A DNA stretch of 64,000 nt from Chionis minor (lineage: Eukaryota; Chordata; Aves; Charadriiformes; Chionididae). The position numbers and the translations under genes were made by a program. Shown here piece after piece: positions 1-12,261 of the stretch. Numbering within the stretch: position 1 is the stretch's first letter; each line of letters opens with the position of its first letter. Below the pieces are notes generated by a model. The model was not told where the DNA came from, did not search any database, and saw only the letters and a list, made by a program, of their open reading frames with translations. The stretch is from contig VZSF01001342.1 in the NCBI GenBank assembly GCA_013398295.1, positions 1 through 64,000 on the forward strand, written 5' to 3'.

Positions 1-20
1 TTCTATGATTCTATGATTAT
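1..20 (+). mobile_element. CR1 LINE 3' tail (element lies left of the window)
   Basis: The window opens with two ATTCTATG-type units ending in GATTAT. The same 3' terminus ends the complete-tailed CR1 copies near 18520-18540 and 57810-57833. Only the tail is inside the window, so the body of a plus-strand CR1 should lie immediately to the left. The match is short but distinctive and is shared with other copies in this window. Confidence 0.8.
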
Positions 21-2091
21 GCCCTATGTGAATGAGCCATTCATTGTTTGAAAATCCTCCTTACCTGACACGTGCCATATTAGTTAAGTAAGCAGACTTT
101 GTTTTGAGCAAAGGTTGTTGGTTAATCTTACCACGGATAGCTTTGCAAAGGGAAGATTGTTACTCAACTGCAACAAACTGATCATCATAAAATCATGAAA
201 GAAGACAGCAGAAACCTTTCAAACAGAAGTGGTCACTAATGACTAGACCGTGCTCTTAATCTAAGACATTACAATAAGCAATATAAAATTCTAAGAAATA
301 CCTGTAATATTAAATACTGCTCAAGCTTGTGAAATACAGCTCCTATTGAAAACATTGCTGTTTTCATTAAATGAGACATGTAGACAGCTTTTTTTTTGTT
401 TAAAGATCTGCCATGAGCTGACATTCCATTAGAAGTAGTGCAATGATTTACAGTGAGATTTGCTCAAGATACTGGAGTTTAATCCTCTTTAAAAATGTTA
501 CAAAATAGTTAAGAGGTTGGTCATACTATTGCTTAGTTTTTAAAAGTGCAGGAAGATGTAAGGCCATTATTGTGGTTAATGCATCAGCCTGCAACTTGGG
601 AGACTGGAGATGAACTTTTAGTATTAGTTACTGTCTCTGTATTGGATTCTTCATCTGAAACTGCATGGCTGACAGCGCTGCCTTTCTCTAACCCTTTCCT
701 TCTTATAAACATTTTAATAGTAAGGTCTCAAGAACAGAAATCGTTTCTTGCTGTGTGTGTGAAAATCACAGGATCTGTAATAAAGCTCTGATCTTGACAT
801 GTCCCACCAACACTAGGATGTCACAAGACACATGATAGTTTTGCTATTATTGGTCTGAGTTTAGTATTTACGGTGTTAACAGTGATGGTGTCTACTGCCC
901 TATTACCTACAAGACCCTTGTCTTTCTTGGAGGTCTTTCTATAGGTCTTGGTAGAAACTTCTCCGTTTGACAGGTCTCACAGACTAACGACCCCGGATTT
1001 AGGCTGCAATGAGAGGATGTAGAGCCAGCATTGCCTAAACTACTTTGGGTACCAGAGCAGTCTAACCATCTAACAATTTTGCTCAGGTTAATTTTCAGTC
1101 TCTGTGTGTCTGTCTTGCTTCTGGCACTTGAATTAGCTTCTCTCTATTTGGTGCAGAGCCCAAGTAGTCAGATTTTCTTCTGAACTGAGTCCCTGAAAAG
1201 TCAGGGATTGTTGCAAGAGGCACTTCTGAGCCGAGATGGGGATAGAAATCAGAGAACACTCATAAGGATTCACAGTTCAGAAATGATTCCACAAGGACAA
1301 TCGAAGCAAACTCTTCTTATTTGAAAATAGCTCTAGGGATGTTAAAATATCAGAAATAAGATGGTTTGACCTTAGTGCAGTGAAAGTCTTAGAAGCAATT
1401 TTAGGGAAAAAGAACTTTTCAAGAAACGTGGTCTGACTGAAGGCCTGTACTCTCCTGTGAATTGATACCACATTAATCTGTGGAATGCAGCATGTTTCAG
1501 CTGAGATAATAGCTCTTACATTTTCAGAATGTTTCTCACATAAGGTCTGAGCCAAAGGTCCTTTGAAGTCAATGGCATTTTCCCTTTTTAAAAGTATGCA
1601 TTATTAAATCAGTAGATCTGAAATCATAGGCAGACCCAAGTGAAATAGTAGATGCAGACTGATAATAAATCTAAGGTTCCTACATTCGGTAGAACTCAAA
1701 GCCCTTAATTCTAACTTCATACAACTCCTCCCTGAATAACCACACTTCCAAGCAATTTATTTGCAGAGTTTAACACTGGAACCTCTTGATCTGAAATGTA
1801 AGCTTCTATTGCATGAGCTGATAATTCAGAATTGCTGCATCTTTGTCACAGGCAAATGCGATCTATTAAATTATCCAAGTCACTAGAGGGAGACACATGC
1901 TGTATTTGGGTCAAGGGCATGTTTGCAAGGAAAAAAGCAGGTAAAAAGAGGTCTGTACCTACCAAAAGGAGTCCTTCCTCACCCATCTAACCAGGTTGTG
2001 GCTGCAGCTGTTATGGTGTGGCTCACACACAGAGTGTCTATATTAGTTACTTGGTGTAGTAACTACAATTATTAGTACTATACAATCTTTG
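21..2091. other. AT-rich single-copy sequence, no gene recognised
   Basis: No repeat family or recognisable coding sequence is seen. One exon-like stretch, 1852-1940, sits between a CAG acceptor and a CAG|GTAAAA donor and is open for 29 codons in one frame. A frame that short is expected by chance, so it is not called as a gene. Open frames at 546-791 (plus) and 1277-1555 (minus) look random. Confidence 0.6.
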
Positions 2092-2125
2092 TATTGTATA
2101 ATTGTATAATTACAATTATACAATA
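2092..2125. repeat. Perfect 15-bp AT-rich inverted repeat (cruciform-type)
   Basis: The left arm TATTGTATAATTGTA (2092-2106) and right arm TACAATTATACAATA (2111-2125) are exact reverse complements around the 4-base loop TAAT. A second, smaller hairpin (8-bp arms TATACAAT and ATTGTATA) overlaps its left side. The decamer TTAGTTACTT occurs directly repeated on both sides, near 2043 and 2131. This could be a small fold-back element or a replication-slippage product; no transposon family is recognised. Confidence 0.85.
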
Positions 2126-5100
2126 AGTAATTAGTTACTTCAGAGGTTCCTTTGGTGGACCTGCACTTGAGGAACCACAAGGTACACTCTCAGGTGCAGC
2201 ACTGGTGTGGTCAAAACAGGTTCCTTTCTCATAGGACCAAGGTTGACGTTGCACCCTGCAGAGAAATGGACACAACAGCAGCAGTGTTCAAGTGGATGTT
2301 CAGGTAGCAGAAAAGAAATTTCTGTCCCTCTTTCTACCTCAATATGATGTTCTTCTTAAGGATCATAGTGCACATTTATTTCCTTGTTTTGAGTTTTCTA
2401 ACTATGCCTTATTCCCTAATTAGCTAAACTGTATGTATGAAGTAGAAGAAGTCCAGAGGGGAACTACCAATTGGAATCATTAGTTATCTTAGAAGCTTTT
2501 TCACAAGGAAAAAAAAAAAAGATAAAACACTAACTTTGGTTCAAAGCATAGACAATGTATTTAAGGGCTAAGGAATTATTTATAGTAGCTGCAGAATATT
2601 GGACTGAAAGAAAAGTAAAAATTCAATATTTTTAAAAAATAAAACTTCAAAGAAAATGTGAAAACTATATAACAAGGACTCTGCTTTTGCAGCATTCAAA
2701 GGAGCAAGAACTTTTCTGTACAGAAACCTGGGATTTTAAATAAAAACCTGACTAAAGCTACTAGTAAAAACCTAAATAAAGCTACTAGTGAAGATAACTG
2801 TTTTTCAGAAATTGTTTTCTCTCAAAAGAATGACTTCTTATGAAGAAAGTAAGGGATATTTTAAAGTGAGGGAAGATTCTGATTTTAATAATTAGATTTC
2901 TCTTCTTCTAAATTTCATAAGGAAACCCACAGGCATTTTTATGACTTCCATGGATCACGACTTTCATGTTGTGGAAAACAAATCATGCCCATCCTCTTCC
3001 ATATCTTGTATAGCTCTAGGTATTAGCAACTACAAAAAATATTATTTGTTCCTCATTATCACATGTAAGACTCCCTGTGGAGTATATTGAAGCTCTTGGA
3101 AGTGGCAGCAAAAATATCCCTGTGGTAGGAACACATGAGCAAGACTTCATAACCTTCATAACCTGGCAATGATTCACCATGTTATGACATTTCACTGTGA
3201 TGGCAGAAAGTGTGAAGTCTCACTGTCATTACACTGACCTGAATACTTACTTGCTTTACAATTAATTGCAGGAAATGAATTTGCATACATACTCTGTTTC
3301 TATATGATCTTACTTCTAACTAACTATTGGAGAATGGACACTCTCTTAAGAGAACAGATATAAATTTGTTGCAAAGTTTAGTCTTCTTAGGTAGTCTTTA
3401 TTAGCTTCATGTTTCAGTAAGAGCAGAGCTCCAGAAAAGCAGAGGAGTGAATGCAGATGAAGCCACGATAATCCTTTCTCCCAATTTTGAGACCCACTGA
3501 TGAAGCGGTAAAAGTAAAACCTTTGGTCTGGTTGTCTTGTTCAGGGCAGAATGTAGCTGAAATAGCTGCCAAGCCCTCAGCCATTAAAACCCCTAAATTG
3601 CTAAGTTTTAAAGACAAGAAGTATTGAGTGCTAGTCAATGGGCTTTGTCCAGTCAGACAAATCAACCTTGTACTTTAGTAGCACTGTGTTGTAACAGTTA
3701 TTTGTAAGTATCACTGCCTCGAAATTAAAATAATCTTAAAATAAAGCCATATACCAAAACACAAAACCATCCATGCAATTAGGCATGAAACATCTGAGAT
3801 TGATGGTTCGAACAGTTCTGTGAAAGCTGATGAAGTCTGTCTTCTGAAGGACACCTGAAGGAGAATATTAATCACAGTGATCAGAACCATAGCAGCAACA
3901 ATGATCTCCAAGCGATGGAAACCCATGCTCATTAAAACCTCTGGTTTCAGCTGGCCACTGGCAGTACAACAATATATTCATTGCACATAAAGGCCAAAGG
4001 AAGAGCTGCGTGTGACACCACTGACAAAAGAACCTTAAAAGAGACGTATCTTATCTCCTCATGCAGGAGCAGTAAGCTGAAGTCTGAGAGGCCCTTCCAC
4101 TTTCTTCTTTAGATATTTCTACAGAGGATATCTGAAGGAAAGATTCTCATCCAGCAGAACCAAAGCTTTAATCCAGAATCCGGTGGGTAATTCTTACATC
4201 ACCTCTTGAACACTTTCTTAGAATAAGAAATGCTGGTGTTGATTCAGATAAATTGTCAGCAGCTAAGAATATATTGATAAATGCATTGTGCCATGTGTTT
4301 AGTTTTCAGTAATATTACTGCTTATTATGATTTTCCTATCGTACTGCTCTTTTGACACAGTTTCTTCATACCACCATAGCAATGCCATCCAAAGTGACAA
4401 ATAGGTATCTTCAGACCAGTGGGCAGGAAAACATACATCAGGAGGATTTTTGTTCAACTAGGTGGACTCTAATTCACTTTATATGGAGACGATCCTGCCA
4501 TATGTATCTGACACCTCAGAATATGTGCTTTACATTACAAGTAACGCGTATGCCAAGCATCCAAAACCACAAAAAGACTTTAATGAAGGACAGTATCAAT
4601 TTGCCTCTAGCATATCCCTAATTTGAATATAACTTGAATTGTCTTGTGGGAATTCTGCTTGTTTGGATAAAATTTGAATTTGTTTTGCTTGCATAAAGAT
4701 ATAGCTTAAAGAAAAACTGCTACATTATATAATATCAAAGAGCTTAACTACTATATCTAATTATATTAAAGGCTAAACTACTTGAAGCAATGGGAACACT
4801 TCAAATTTGATTATAAACATGAAAGCAAATGGGAAGCAGCAAGTTTAACATAGGCTGTGCTGTAAGTACCCTTGAAAAACCTATGTCCTTGCCATCCTTT
4901 CCAATACCAAGCTACATTTTGTAGTGCATACTATAAACTGTAGTTGGAAGAAACCTCCCTGGAGGAAATTATCAGATTTGCCTCTAGCAATTGTCACTGC
5001 CTTTAGCAGCAGTGCTCCCTGTTTTTGAAAAGGAGTAAAAGTGCCATCTAATTTTCTTTCCTTCCAAGCTCAGGAAGGAAAAGTTGCCTCAGTTTCCTGC

Positions 5101-6240
5101 AATTCAGCATGAAATGCTCAGGTCTTCACAAGAAGAATTAGAAAATTAGCCTTTACAAAATGAAAACTGAATCCTAAAGATTCAGCACTTCAGATCTGAA
5201 GATTAAACAAAACTATCAAGTGAGATGAATTTTTCAGTGGGCTAAGCATTGCACTTACGTGGTGGGAGAGGCAGCCATCTAGTTCAGCAGCTCTAGTTAT
5301 GTGGACAGAAATACCGCCAGCTGTTATAGAGAATGAAAGCCTGAAGGCTTGCAGTACCTGGCAGACTTTTAGAAGAGGCTTAATCAAAAGAGAAGGATAA
5401 CTCAAAAAAAAAATAAAAATCAACAAATATTTTCCTCTTTTCAGTTCTCTTTTCTTAGAATTTATTCCTCCAAAGAAGTGGCAAACGTGTGCTAATACAT
5501 GATACATGTCTAGTAATATCTGGAACTGGAGCTTGATACAGGATGATTTACTGTATGGTGACGTTCAGGGAGTGCCCTTCAAAGTCAGTGAGAGATTTAG
5601 TGAAAACATAACATACAGTATGCAAATATTCTGCAGTGGAATTTGGGGAGAAAAGACAACAAACATAAATTAAAAGTTAAATATTTTTTTCTTATGTTAT
5701 TCTCTTATGACCATCCAGTCTATATTATTTTTCTAGAATTTTTTTACTACTGGCATTTACTATCATGAAGATTTTATTAAAATCACTTCCAGGTTGCATT
5801 GGTTCTGCTTTTTTCTGTGTATTCTTCCCAGGCACTCCCAGGAGTTGTTCATTGATCGGTATGGTCTGTGCATACCCTGTGCATTTGCTTTGCTGCATTT
5901 CTGTCGCGGCAGCCTTTCCTTGTTGTACAAGCTATTGGCTTTTCTGAGAAGAAGCTCCTGCCTTGCTTGTTTCCCCTGGAGTTAGTCACAAGATATTACC
6001 ACGCAGCATAGAGGGCATCTGGGGCGAGACTCGGGCTGAGCAGTGATGGAGGCTCCTGCTCCTCCAGGCTTTTGAGCCGGAGCACAGATTTGTACCCAGG
6101 CGATACAACACTAACTAAGCAGGAATTCAAGTTCCACTGTGCGACTGTGCTGAAAGCACCCTATAGACAACATCTGCGTGGATGACTGAGTGTACTGCAA
6201 TCTATAAGACTTGTATGCTAGGCTGCATCATTAAAAAGTT
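2126..6240. other. AT-rich single-copy sequence, no gene recognised
   Basis: No CR1 and no simple repeat longer than an A tract near 2508-2520 is seen. Minus-strand open frames at 3414-3665 and 3711-3932 sit close together, and the second encodes two hydrophobic stretches. Their lengths (83 and 73 codons) are within chance expectation and no splice context or family match supports them. Noncoding intronic or intergenic DNA is the best reading. Confidence 0.6.
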
Positions 6241-6440
6241 AATATTTATCGCTGTAATTTGCTCTCCTCTCAATATTTTTAATATAATGCATCAAATGAG
6301 GAAGTGTAACTGTTCTGACAGATAGCTATTTTGGCAGTGAAGAATTTGCCCTATCAAGTGATCTAAACATTTATTTAATTTGTCAGTCTCGATGACAGCA
6401 GCCATTGTCAGCTATTTCAGAGATAAAGCCCTAGAATGTT
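6241..6440. promoter_or_regulatory. Possible conserved noncoding element with four TGACA cores
   Basis: Within 97 bp the core TGACA/TGTCA occurs four times, at CTGACAG 6315-6321, TTGTCAG 6380-6386, ATGACAG 6392-6398 and TTGTCAG 6405-6411. TGACAG is the binding core of the MEIS/TGIF homeodomain class (established knowledge). The region lacks simple repeats and has no coding potential. Its use as an enhancer is inferred from the motif cluster alone, with no conservation data. Confidence 0.25.
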
Positions 6441-7757
6441 GTGCACAGGGAGAAATATCCTTCCTGGATATCCTGGAAAAGTAATTTTTTCAGTGGCTTA
6501 AGGATACTCTCTGGACAGATGAATTTGGGGAGCGGGTATAACATTACAGTCACTGTGATGTCTAAAGGTAACTGGGAACTAATATCATAATTATTTAGTT
6601 TGGATTTTGTTTTATTCCTTTAATAAGCTTACCAAAGTATATACCCTTTGTTTTGTGGCAGTGAGTTTCACAGGCTAATTATGTACACATAAATACATGG
6701 ATGTGTGCGGTATTTATATAAAGTCGCATAAATATGCTGCCTTTGCATTCCTTTGTTCCTATATTATAAAAGATAAATATCACTGTTGAATTAACATCGC
6801 TTGTAGGATTTAGTGAATGTGTGTATTTTGCACTCAGTTTTGCCTGGTTGTTTGCTATCCAAACAACTAACAAATTGGGAATGTAACAAAATATTTAATG
6901 GCAAATATTAATTCTGTGTAGAATACCCTAAGAAACCAATTAAGTTAAAACCAGAGCTGTTTAAAGGCTGACATGATACTGTTTTCATATAGTTTCATAC
7001 TCATGGTGTCCACAATTGGGGAACTGTTCCTAACTACCATCCATTAGGTGAAAATTCTGTGAAATCTTAATCATCAATTATTTTTACTTCCACTTTGCAG
7101 AATATTACCAATCCACTTCAAAATTAGTGCTTTTGTATTGTCTAGGTACACTGATCAAAAGGACACAACTGACTGAAAAATGAGAGCTGCAAATGCTTTA
7201 GCAGAGCTTTCATGCGAAAATTATAAAGAATCAAGCTGTTCACTTGATGAACCAAGAGAACAGAAGTTGTTCTTTGAGCATTAAATCTCTTCTCTAGATG
7301 TTCTTCTATACGTAACGATGGATGTAGAAAAAGGTGTAATCATTTATGGCCTTAGAGACTTGAGGATTCTTGAAAGTGGTGTTATTTTGCTAATCCCATG
7401 CATAAACCTAAGAATTCAGCCAAGTCCCCCCCAGGTTCCACGCCGATGTGTGGCAGATTGCCCAATGTTTGTTAAAATGCTTGTAGAAGAAATGTTGGTG
7501 GCTGTAAAGTTTTTTCTCCACTCTGCTGTTGGTTTACCGTAGTGGAAGAGCTAACTTGCTCAGCCAACATGAACTGGCAGAACTGGCTCATCCATTATAG
7601 AGCTGCTCTTTCCCTGGACCTGTAACAACAGAGAGACTATAGCTCACTAATTTAAGTGTTCTGTAAAATTAATTAGCTGTGGTTACTTAACCATGAATTA
7701 TATGTCTGTCTTGGAGTTTCACAGTGGAAATACTACTGACATCTGTTTCCTTTTCAG
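6441..7757. other. AT-rich single-copy sequence, one motif pair noted
   Basis: No gene or mobile element is recognised. At 7669-7693 a TTAATTAG homeodomain-type site is followed by TGTGGTTA, a RUNX-type core. The latter forms a small inverted repeat, TGGTTA-CT-TAACCA (7680-7693). The 7318-7542 open frame reads as random sequence. Confidence 0.55.
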
Positions 7758-7814
7758 AAACAATATATCTTCACATCATGGCTACAAAAGACACAAGACG
7801 AATCAGCTCCCCAA
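7758..7814 (+). CDS. Candidate internal exon (57 nt), unidentified gene
   Basis: A strong acceptor, CTGTTTCCTTTTCAG, ends at 7757. The segment is open in the frame that starts after one base, giving 18 codons (beginning N-N-I-S-S-H-H), and ends with AA before a weak donor, CAA|GTGACA. It enters and leaves in phase 2. The leftover AA plus the first G of the next candidate exon makes a lysine codon, so it can be joined to 9796-9875 without breaking the frame. The donor is poor. An alternative reads on in another frame to a stop near 7853, as a terminal exon. No protein family is recognised. Confidence 0.18.
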
Positions 7815-9795
7815 GTGACAATTAAAACTTATATGTCAGATTCTATTTTTCCCTAATAGTTTTGCAGAAGCGATGCTGTATTAATTTCAGTGGTGTTTCT
7901 CCTGCTTCAGTCTGGAATATGGAGATTAGAATCTATTACCTTGGCTTCAGGAAAACAAGTAATCATGAGTCATGTGCAATGAAACACCATTAAAAATATT
8001 TTGTGTAAATACTACTGTGCTTAAGCAGACACTTATATTAAACTAAAAAAATAATTCCATAATACTTAAGTACTCATAGCAAGTTTTGACTAAACTGTAA
8101 ATTTGCTTGTTATTTTAGTTATTGAACTATCTCTGATATTCTTTTATCTATTATGGATACCACCAAAAATATAAAAGCAGTGTTTGCAAAACCATCTGTC
8201 TTCCTTAAGAACTACCAACCTGTTTTTAGCATGAAATAAGTCTCAAAATAATTGATTGACCTATGTAATATAAAATGTGACTGAATCAAAAAGCATAATG
8301 CTGTAAGAAGTGTATGTGTGTCCAGAGGGAAGTAATTGCACAAATACGATTGGACAAATACCCTAAACTAAAGCACAGTCAGAATTTAGTAGCCTGTCTT
8401 TACTTTGTTTTGCTGTCTCTACTAACTAGTATATTTCAAAATAAAAGATGATAAGTTGTTATCCTAAAATTCTCTCAAATAAGCTTCTAAAGTGGGACAC
8501 ATCGTTTTCTCCCAGCAGGAATCCATTTGGTCTAATTGATCTATGAGTCAGTGAACTTTACATCAGCATTGGAAATACAGAAAATTCATGACACAGTGTA
8601 TATGAATAGCAAGAAAGGATACAGAACTCTGCGCACAACTAAATTGGACAAGTAATAATGTACTGTTGTTTTTTTCTTTTCTTGGCCTTTATTCCTGCTG
8701 AGTTTCCTGTTTAACAGATTATTAAGGAAACTTCAACATAAAATAAAGTGATAAATATCAACTATTAAAATAAGGTGAACAAAAATTGCAAGAAGTTTAA
8801 GTCACTTTTTTTTCCCCCTAAATATTTGTGTCAAAGCAAAAAGGCTTAATTTTTAGCTTCAGGATATATTATGGAAATAATTATACCCATTTATTTCTCC
8901 TAAAACTGAAAGCAGTATTTATGTTACAGGATATGATTACTTCAACAAATTTGTTCTTTAAAGATTTACTTTATCCAAATTGAAAGATTTATCCCTTCTT
9001 TCACAAAACAGATGCACAGAAATTGGCTTCAAAAAAAATCCAAATTTTACTTTTCATCATTTTGTTGTACTTCCCACACTCTGTATAGGAAATACTGCAG
9101 AGTTGTACATACCTGGCCTTCCAGTTACCTCAAAACCATTGAAAAGTTCGATTATTTTGTCAGGTTATCTACATTAAAGAGTACATTTAGCTCTCTGATT
9201 TACAGATCTGGAGAATGTTCTTTGAAAATTTAATTGAAGACATCTTATTGCAATTTTTATTTAGAAAAGGAAGATGAAGAAATTAGGCATAAGAGAAAAA
9301 AAAAGGAGGTAGGAGTCCGTTTTACTCATTACAGAATGTTTTCACATATCACAGGTGAGTTCACAAAAGGGAACTTAATGTATCAGTAAGACTTGTTTTA
9401 TATTCATGCTAGAAATTATAAAAAAACCAGGAGTTAAGGTCTGAATCTTAAATTTTAGTTGATTTCCTCTTGTTTAAGATCAGCCTAGGTTTAAGAGAAA
9501 TGTGATTATTCAAAAGTCAAGGCATACTTAAACTTCTTGACTTTTTACTTTTGGGGGAGGGCTTCACATAGACTTCTTTAATGAGGACACTTTGTAATTT
9601 ATGGTGCATTTCCTGCTTCCTACAGTGATAATTTTGAACAAAGCTTCAGGTAAGGTAGGGTTAGCTTTAATTTGTGAAAATGGATTAATTATTGTGGAGA
9701 CAGAGGCTGCACCTATGTTGTGCTGCTCCATCATCCTCAGCTGCTGTGAGAAAGGCTCCATGAACAACTGGCGATTCGCCATTGCGTTCTTGCAG
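7815..9795. other. AT-rich sequence between candidate exons
   Basis: No repeat family or gene is recognised. Two overlapping plus-strand open frames at 8980-9233 are short and random in composition. At the right end, 9770-9800 holds four CpG dinucleotides in about 30 bp, including the palindrome GGCGATTCGCC (9770-9780). That is unusual for this otherwise CpG-poor sequence and lies just before the next candidate exon. Confidence 0.55.
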
Positions 9796-9875
9796 GCGTA
9801 TGTCTAAGAAAGGTTCAGAGAAGGATACTGAAGCAAAGCCAGAGGAAGAACACACAACTTACGTCTTTGATTCAG
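9796..9875 (+). CDS. Candidate exon (80 nt), lysine/glutamate-rich, unidentified gene
   Basis: Acceptor TTCTTGCAG ends at 9795 and the donor is TTCAG|GTGCTT. The frame beginning after one base is open for 26 codons and includes an ATG at its second codon. The peptide is hydrophilic and rich in Lys and Glu (MSKKGSEKDTEAKPEEE followed by HTTYVFDS), which would suit a protein N-terminus or linker. The exon starts in phase 2 and ends in phase 1, which fits the exon at 12262-12356 and makes an alanine codon across the junction. A second frame is also open, so length alone is weak evidence. The Kozak context of the internal ATG is poor. I could not assign it to a family. Confidence 0.3.
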
Positions 9876-12261
9876 GTGCTTTGGGGAGGTCCCTGGTTCC
9901 CAGATTTACCTATTCCAACCCCCAGACAAGAAAAACTCTCCAGTGCCAAAGCTTTGAGGGGGCTTGCATGGCCATGCAGTCGTATGACCAGGACAGGCAC
10001 GCGGGGAAATTACTGCCTTACAAGCACTTGCGGGGGAGCTGCAGAGATGGGTAGGACACCTGAGGGTGCCCAGAGCAATGCACATGGGTCCAAGGCTGTT
10101 CAGCTTCCCCAGTTGCTCACAGGCTGGGCACAAGCAGAAAGTCACAGCCTGGGGAGGTCCCAGTGGGCCAGTCCTCCCTGGAGGACTAATGTGCCACACA
10201 CCATGGAGAAAGTAACACGTGCTTTGGGCTTGTTCTGCCTTACCGTGGGCTGTGCTGCAGCAACCCAACCAACAACAGTCATGGCAATGACCAAACTAGC
10301 TCTAGTGACACAGGTCTTCGCTTCACTTGCTACAGTCAGTCTCAGATGGGGGAGGGAGAAGACATCTGCTCATGCAAGTCTTTGTGGAGGCAAAGTTTGA
10401 ATGTACTTTTCTAGCAGCATCACAATACTTCCAATCACATCCTCTCATGCTGCCTAGCAGATCTCTGTAAAAAGGGAACTAGGTGACATCAAAGAGCTAT
10501 GGCCTACAGTAAGCCATCTTAGGAGACAACACAGCTGCTTTAAAGGACAGCTATTTGCCACTAGTTTATGCTGACAACAAGTACTGGCATATTTCAAGTT
10601 CAGGGACAACACAGACTGCTTTAGCTCCTATTTCTCTGACTGTGCTGGAGCAGAAATATTGGTCATAGAGAGACTACTTGCTGTAACATGCCAAGTACTA
10701 ATTTCTGAAGTGTATCTGACGGCATAAAAAAGAGTTTTCTTCATTTACTCTGCATGCACGTGTTTCAAGTCACAGACCTTTTGTTTTGTGTTAGTAGGAC
10801 CGCACAAACCAGAAGTACTGCAAAGCACGTATTTCAGCCAGCCTGGTAGGCTGGAGCCAGCGGCAAAGATGCAAGATGTATCTTCTCCTCAATTACAGGA
10901 GACATCTTGATAGATAAAAAAAATTAATAGGCAAAACAGATATGGTGCACCTCAGGAAAAAGCCTTTCCATTCATAAATGGAAATTTACCTACTCTAGCT
11001 GAACCAAAATAATCAGTATCATAGGTGCCTTGTATCAGGTCCTGCTGGGGCTGTGCATGAAATGAGCCGGTTAGCAGGATACGCTGAAACTAAAATGAGT
11101 GAGTGTTAAATAATGCTCTAGTTCCTCTTGGCTTGTTTCAGTGACAAATTCAATTTTAAACAGTTAAATGATTACAAGCTTTGAAATTAAATTTCAGGAT
11201 GAATAATTAAGCAGCACTCTCCAGTGTCTGTGAGAAATCACGTTCCCTGCTCTAGAAACACTTAGAGTAATAGATACAGGAGTAGATTGGTAACACACTT
11301 CTGATTAAATTTAGTCTGTGTAGAACGACTTCTCATATATTACAGCCAAGAGTATACTGAAGTCAGCTGCATGTTTTTTATAATTTATTTTAATATTAAC
11401 AAATCATAAGAATGAAATTCTCCAAAATACATTTATATTGAAAATCAAGTGAACTTGGCTACTTCTATGTGATGTAGCCAAAAGTATAATCATTTAAAAC
11501 TGAAATGTATCTTTAACTGAGTACATAAATGGGCCGAGCTTTTTCTTTGACTACCAAATGGAAAAACTCATTAGAAAGAATTGTTTATGTGTTTGATTTA
11601 TACACAAGAGCTGTTCCATCTTGGGAGAACGTTTCTTTTCCTTCTGGCAAAACTCAAATCATTTACTCAGAAGTTTAAATAAAAGCAGAAGAAAGGTGTA
11701 AATCAAGAGTTACCTTTCCATCTGTTCCCCTTTATGTCACCCCTTTCACCTGCGAAAGGGTCTGTTTCAAATTCCTCTTTGGTAGGTTCAGAGCAGGCAC
11801 TAGAATGTGGTATTTCCTGGACCATGACTCCTTGCTTTATAGTGGGGTCTCCTCCTTTCCTACCAACAAAGGTCCCTGTAGTACTAAATATTCCCAGAGT
11901 CTGAAAGGTTTTTGATCTTGGAAGCAGGAGCCTTATGTTCTTTTCCATGTTCCAAAAAAATCATTGGCTGAAAAGTGCTTTACTTTGTTCTAAAATGGAG
12001 AGGAATTATGCCCAATAGAAAAACTACTGAGCACTGCAGGTGCTTTTGCAAGTCATCTAAATAGATATTTGTGTGGTATCAGGTGAATTTTGGCATGGTT
12101 CTGGAAAAAGTATTTCATCCAAAGAGTCTAAATTTTAACTTCTCGAAGGAGACTGGGCAGCCAAAACAGTAAGTTGAAAAATGATGATTTTAAAATTACT
12201 AGTAACTGATGATTAATGCCAAGAATTTGGTTTTCTTGAGTGTATAAATGCTTTATTTCAG
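9876..12261. other. Intervening sequence; GC-richer left part with a 177-codon open frame
   Basis: About 9876-10400 is clearly more GC-rich than its surroundings. It carries a plus-strand open frame at 9867-10400 (177 codons) overlapped by a 120-codon minus-strand frame. The translation shows no motif, signal peptide or membrane segment I recognise, and open frames on both strands are what a stop-poor GC-rich patch gives. From 10400 to 12261 the sequence is AT-rich, with no repeat or gene seen. If the flanking exons are real, this is their intron. Confidence 0.5.

Noticed and set aside
1852..1940. 89-nt exon-like segment between CAG and GTAAAA
   Set aside because: A 29-codon open frame in one of three phases is expected more often than not, and the donor is weak.
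3711..3932. Minus-strand frame with two hydrophobic stretches as a membrane-protein exon
   Set aside because: Hydrophobic runs are common in translated T-rich DNA, and neither splice sites nor homology support it.
9867..10400. 177-codon plus-strand frame as a gene
   Set aside because: About one frame this long is expected by chance in 64 kb, a 120-codon antisense frame overlaps it, and no motif is recognised. Kept only as part of the GC-patch finding.
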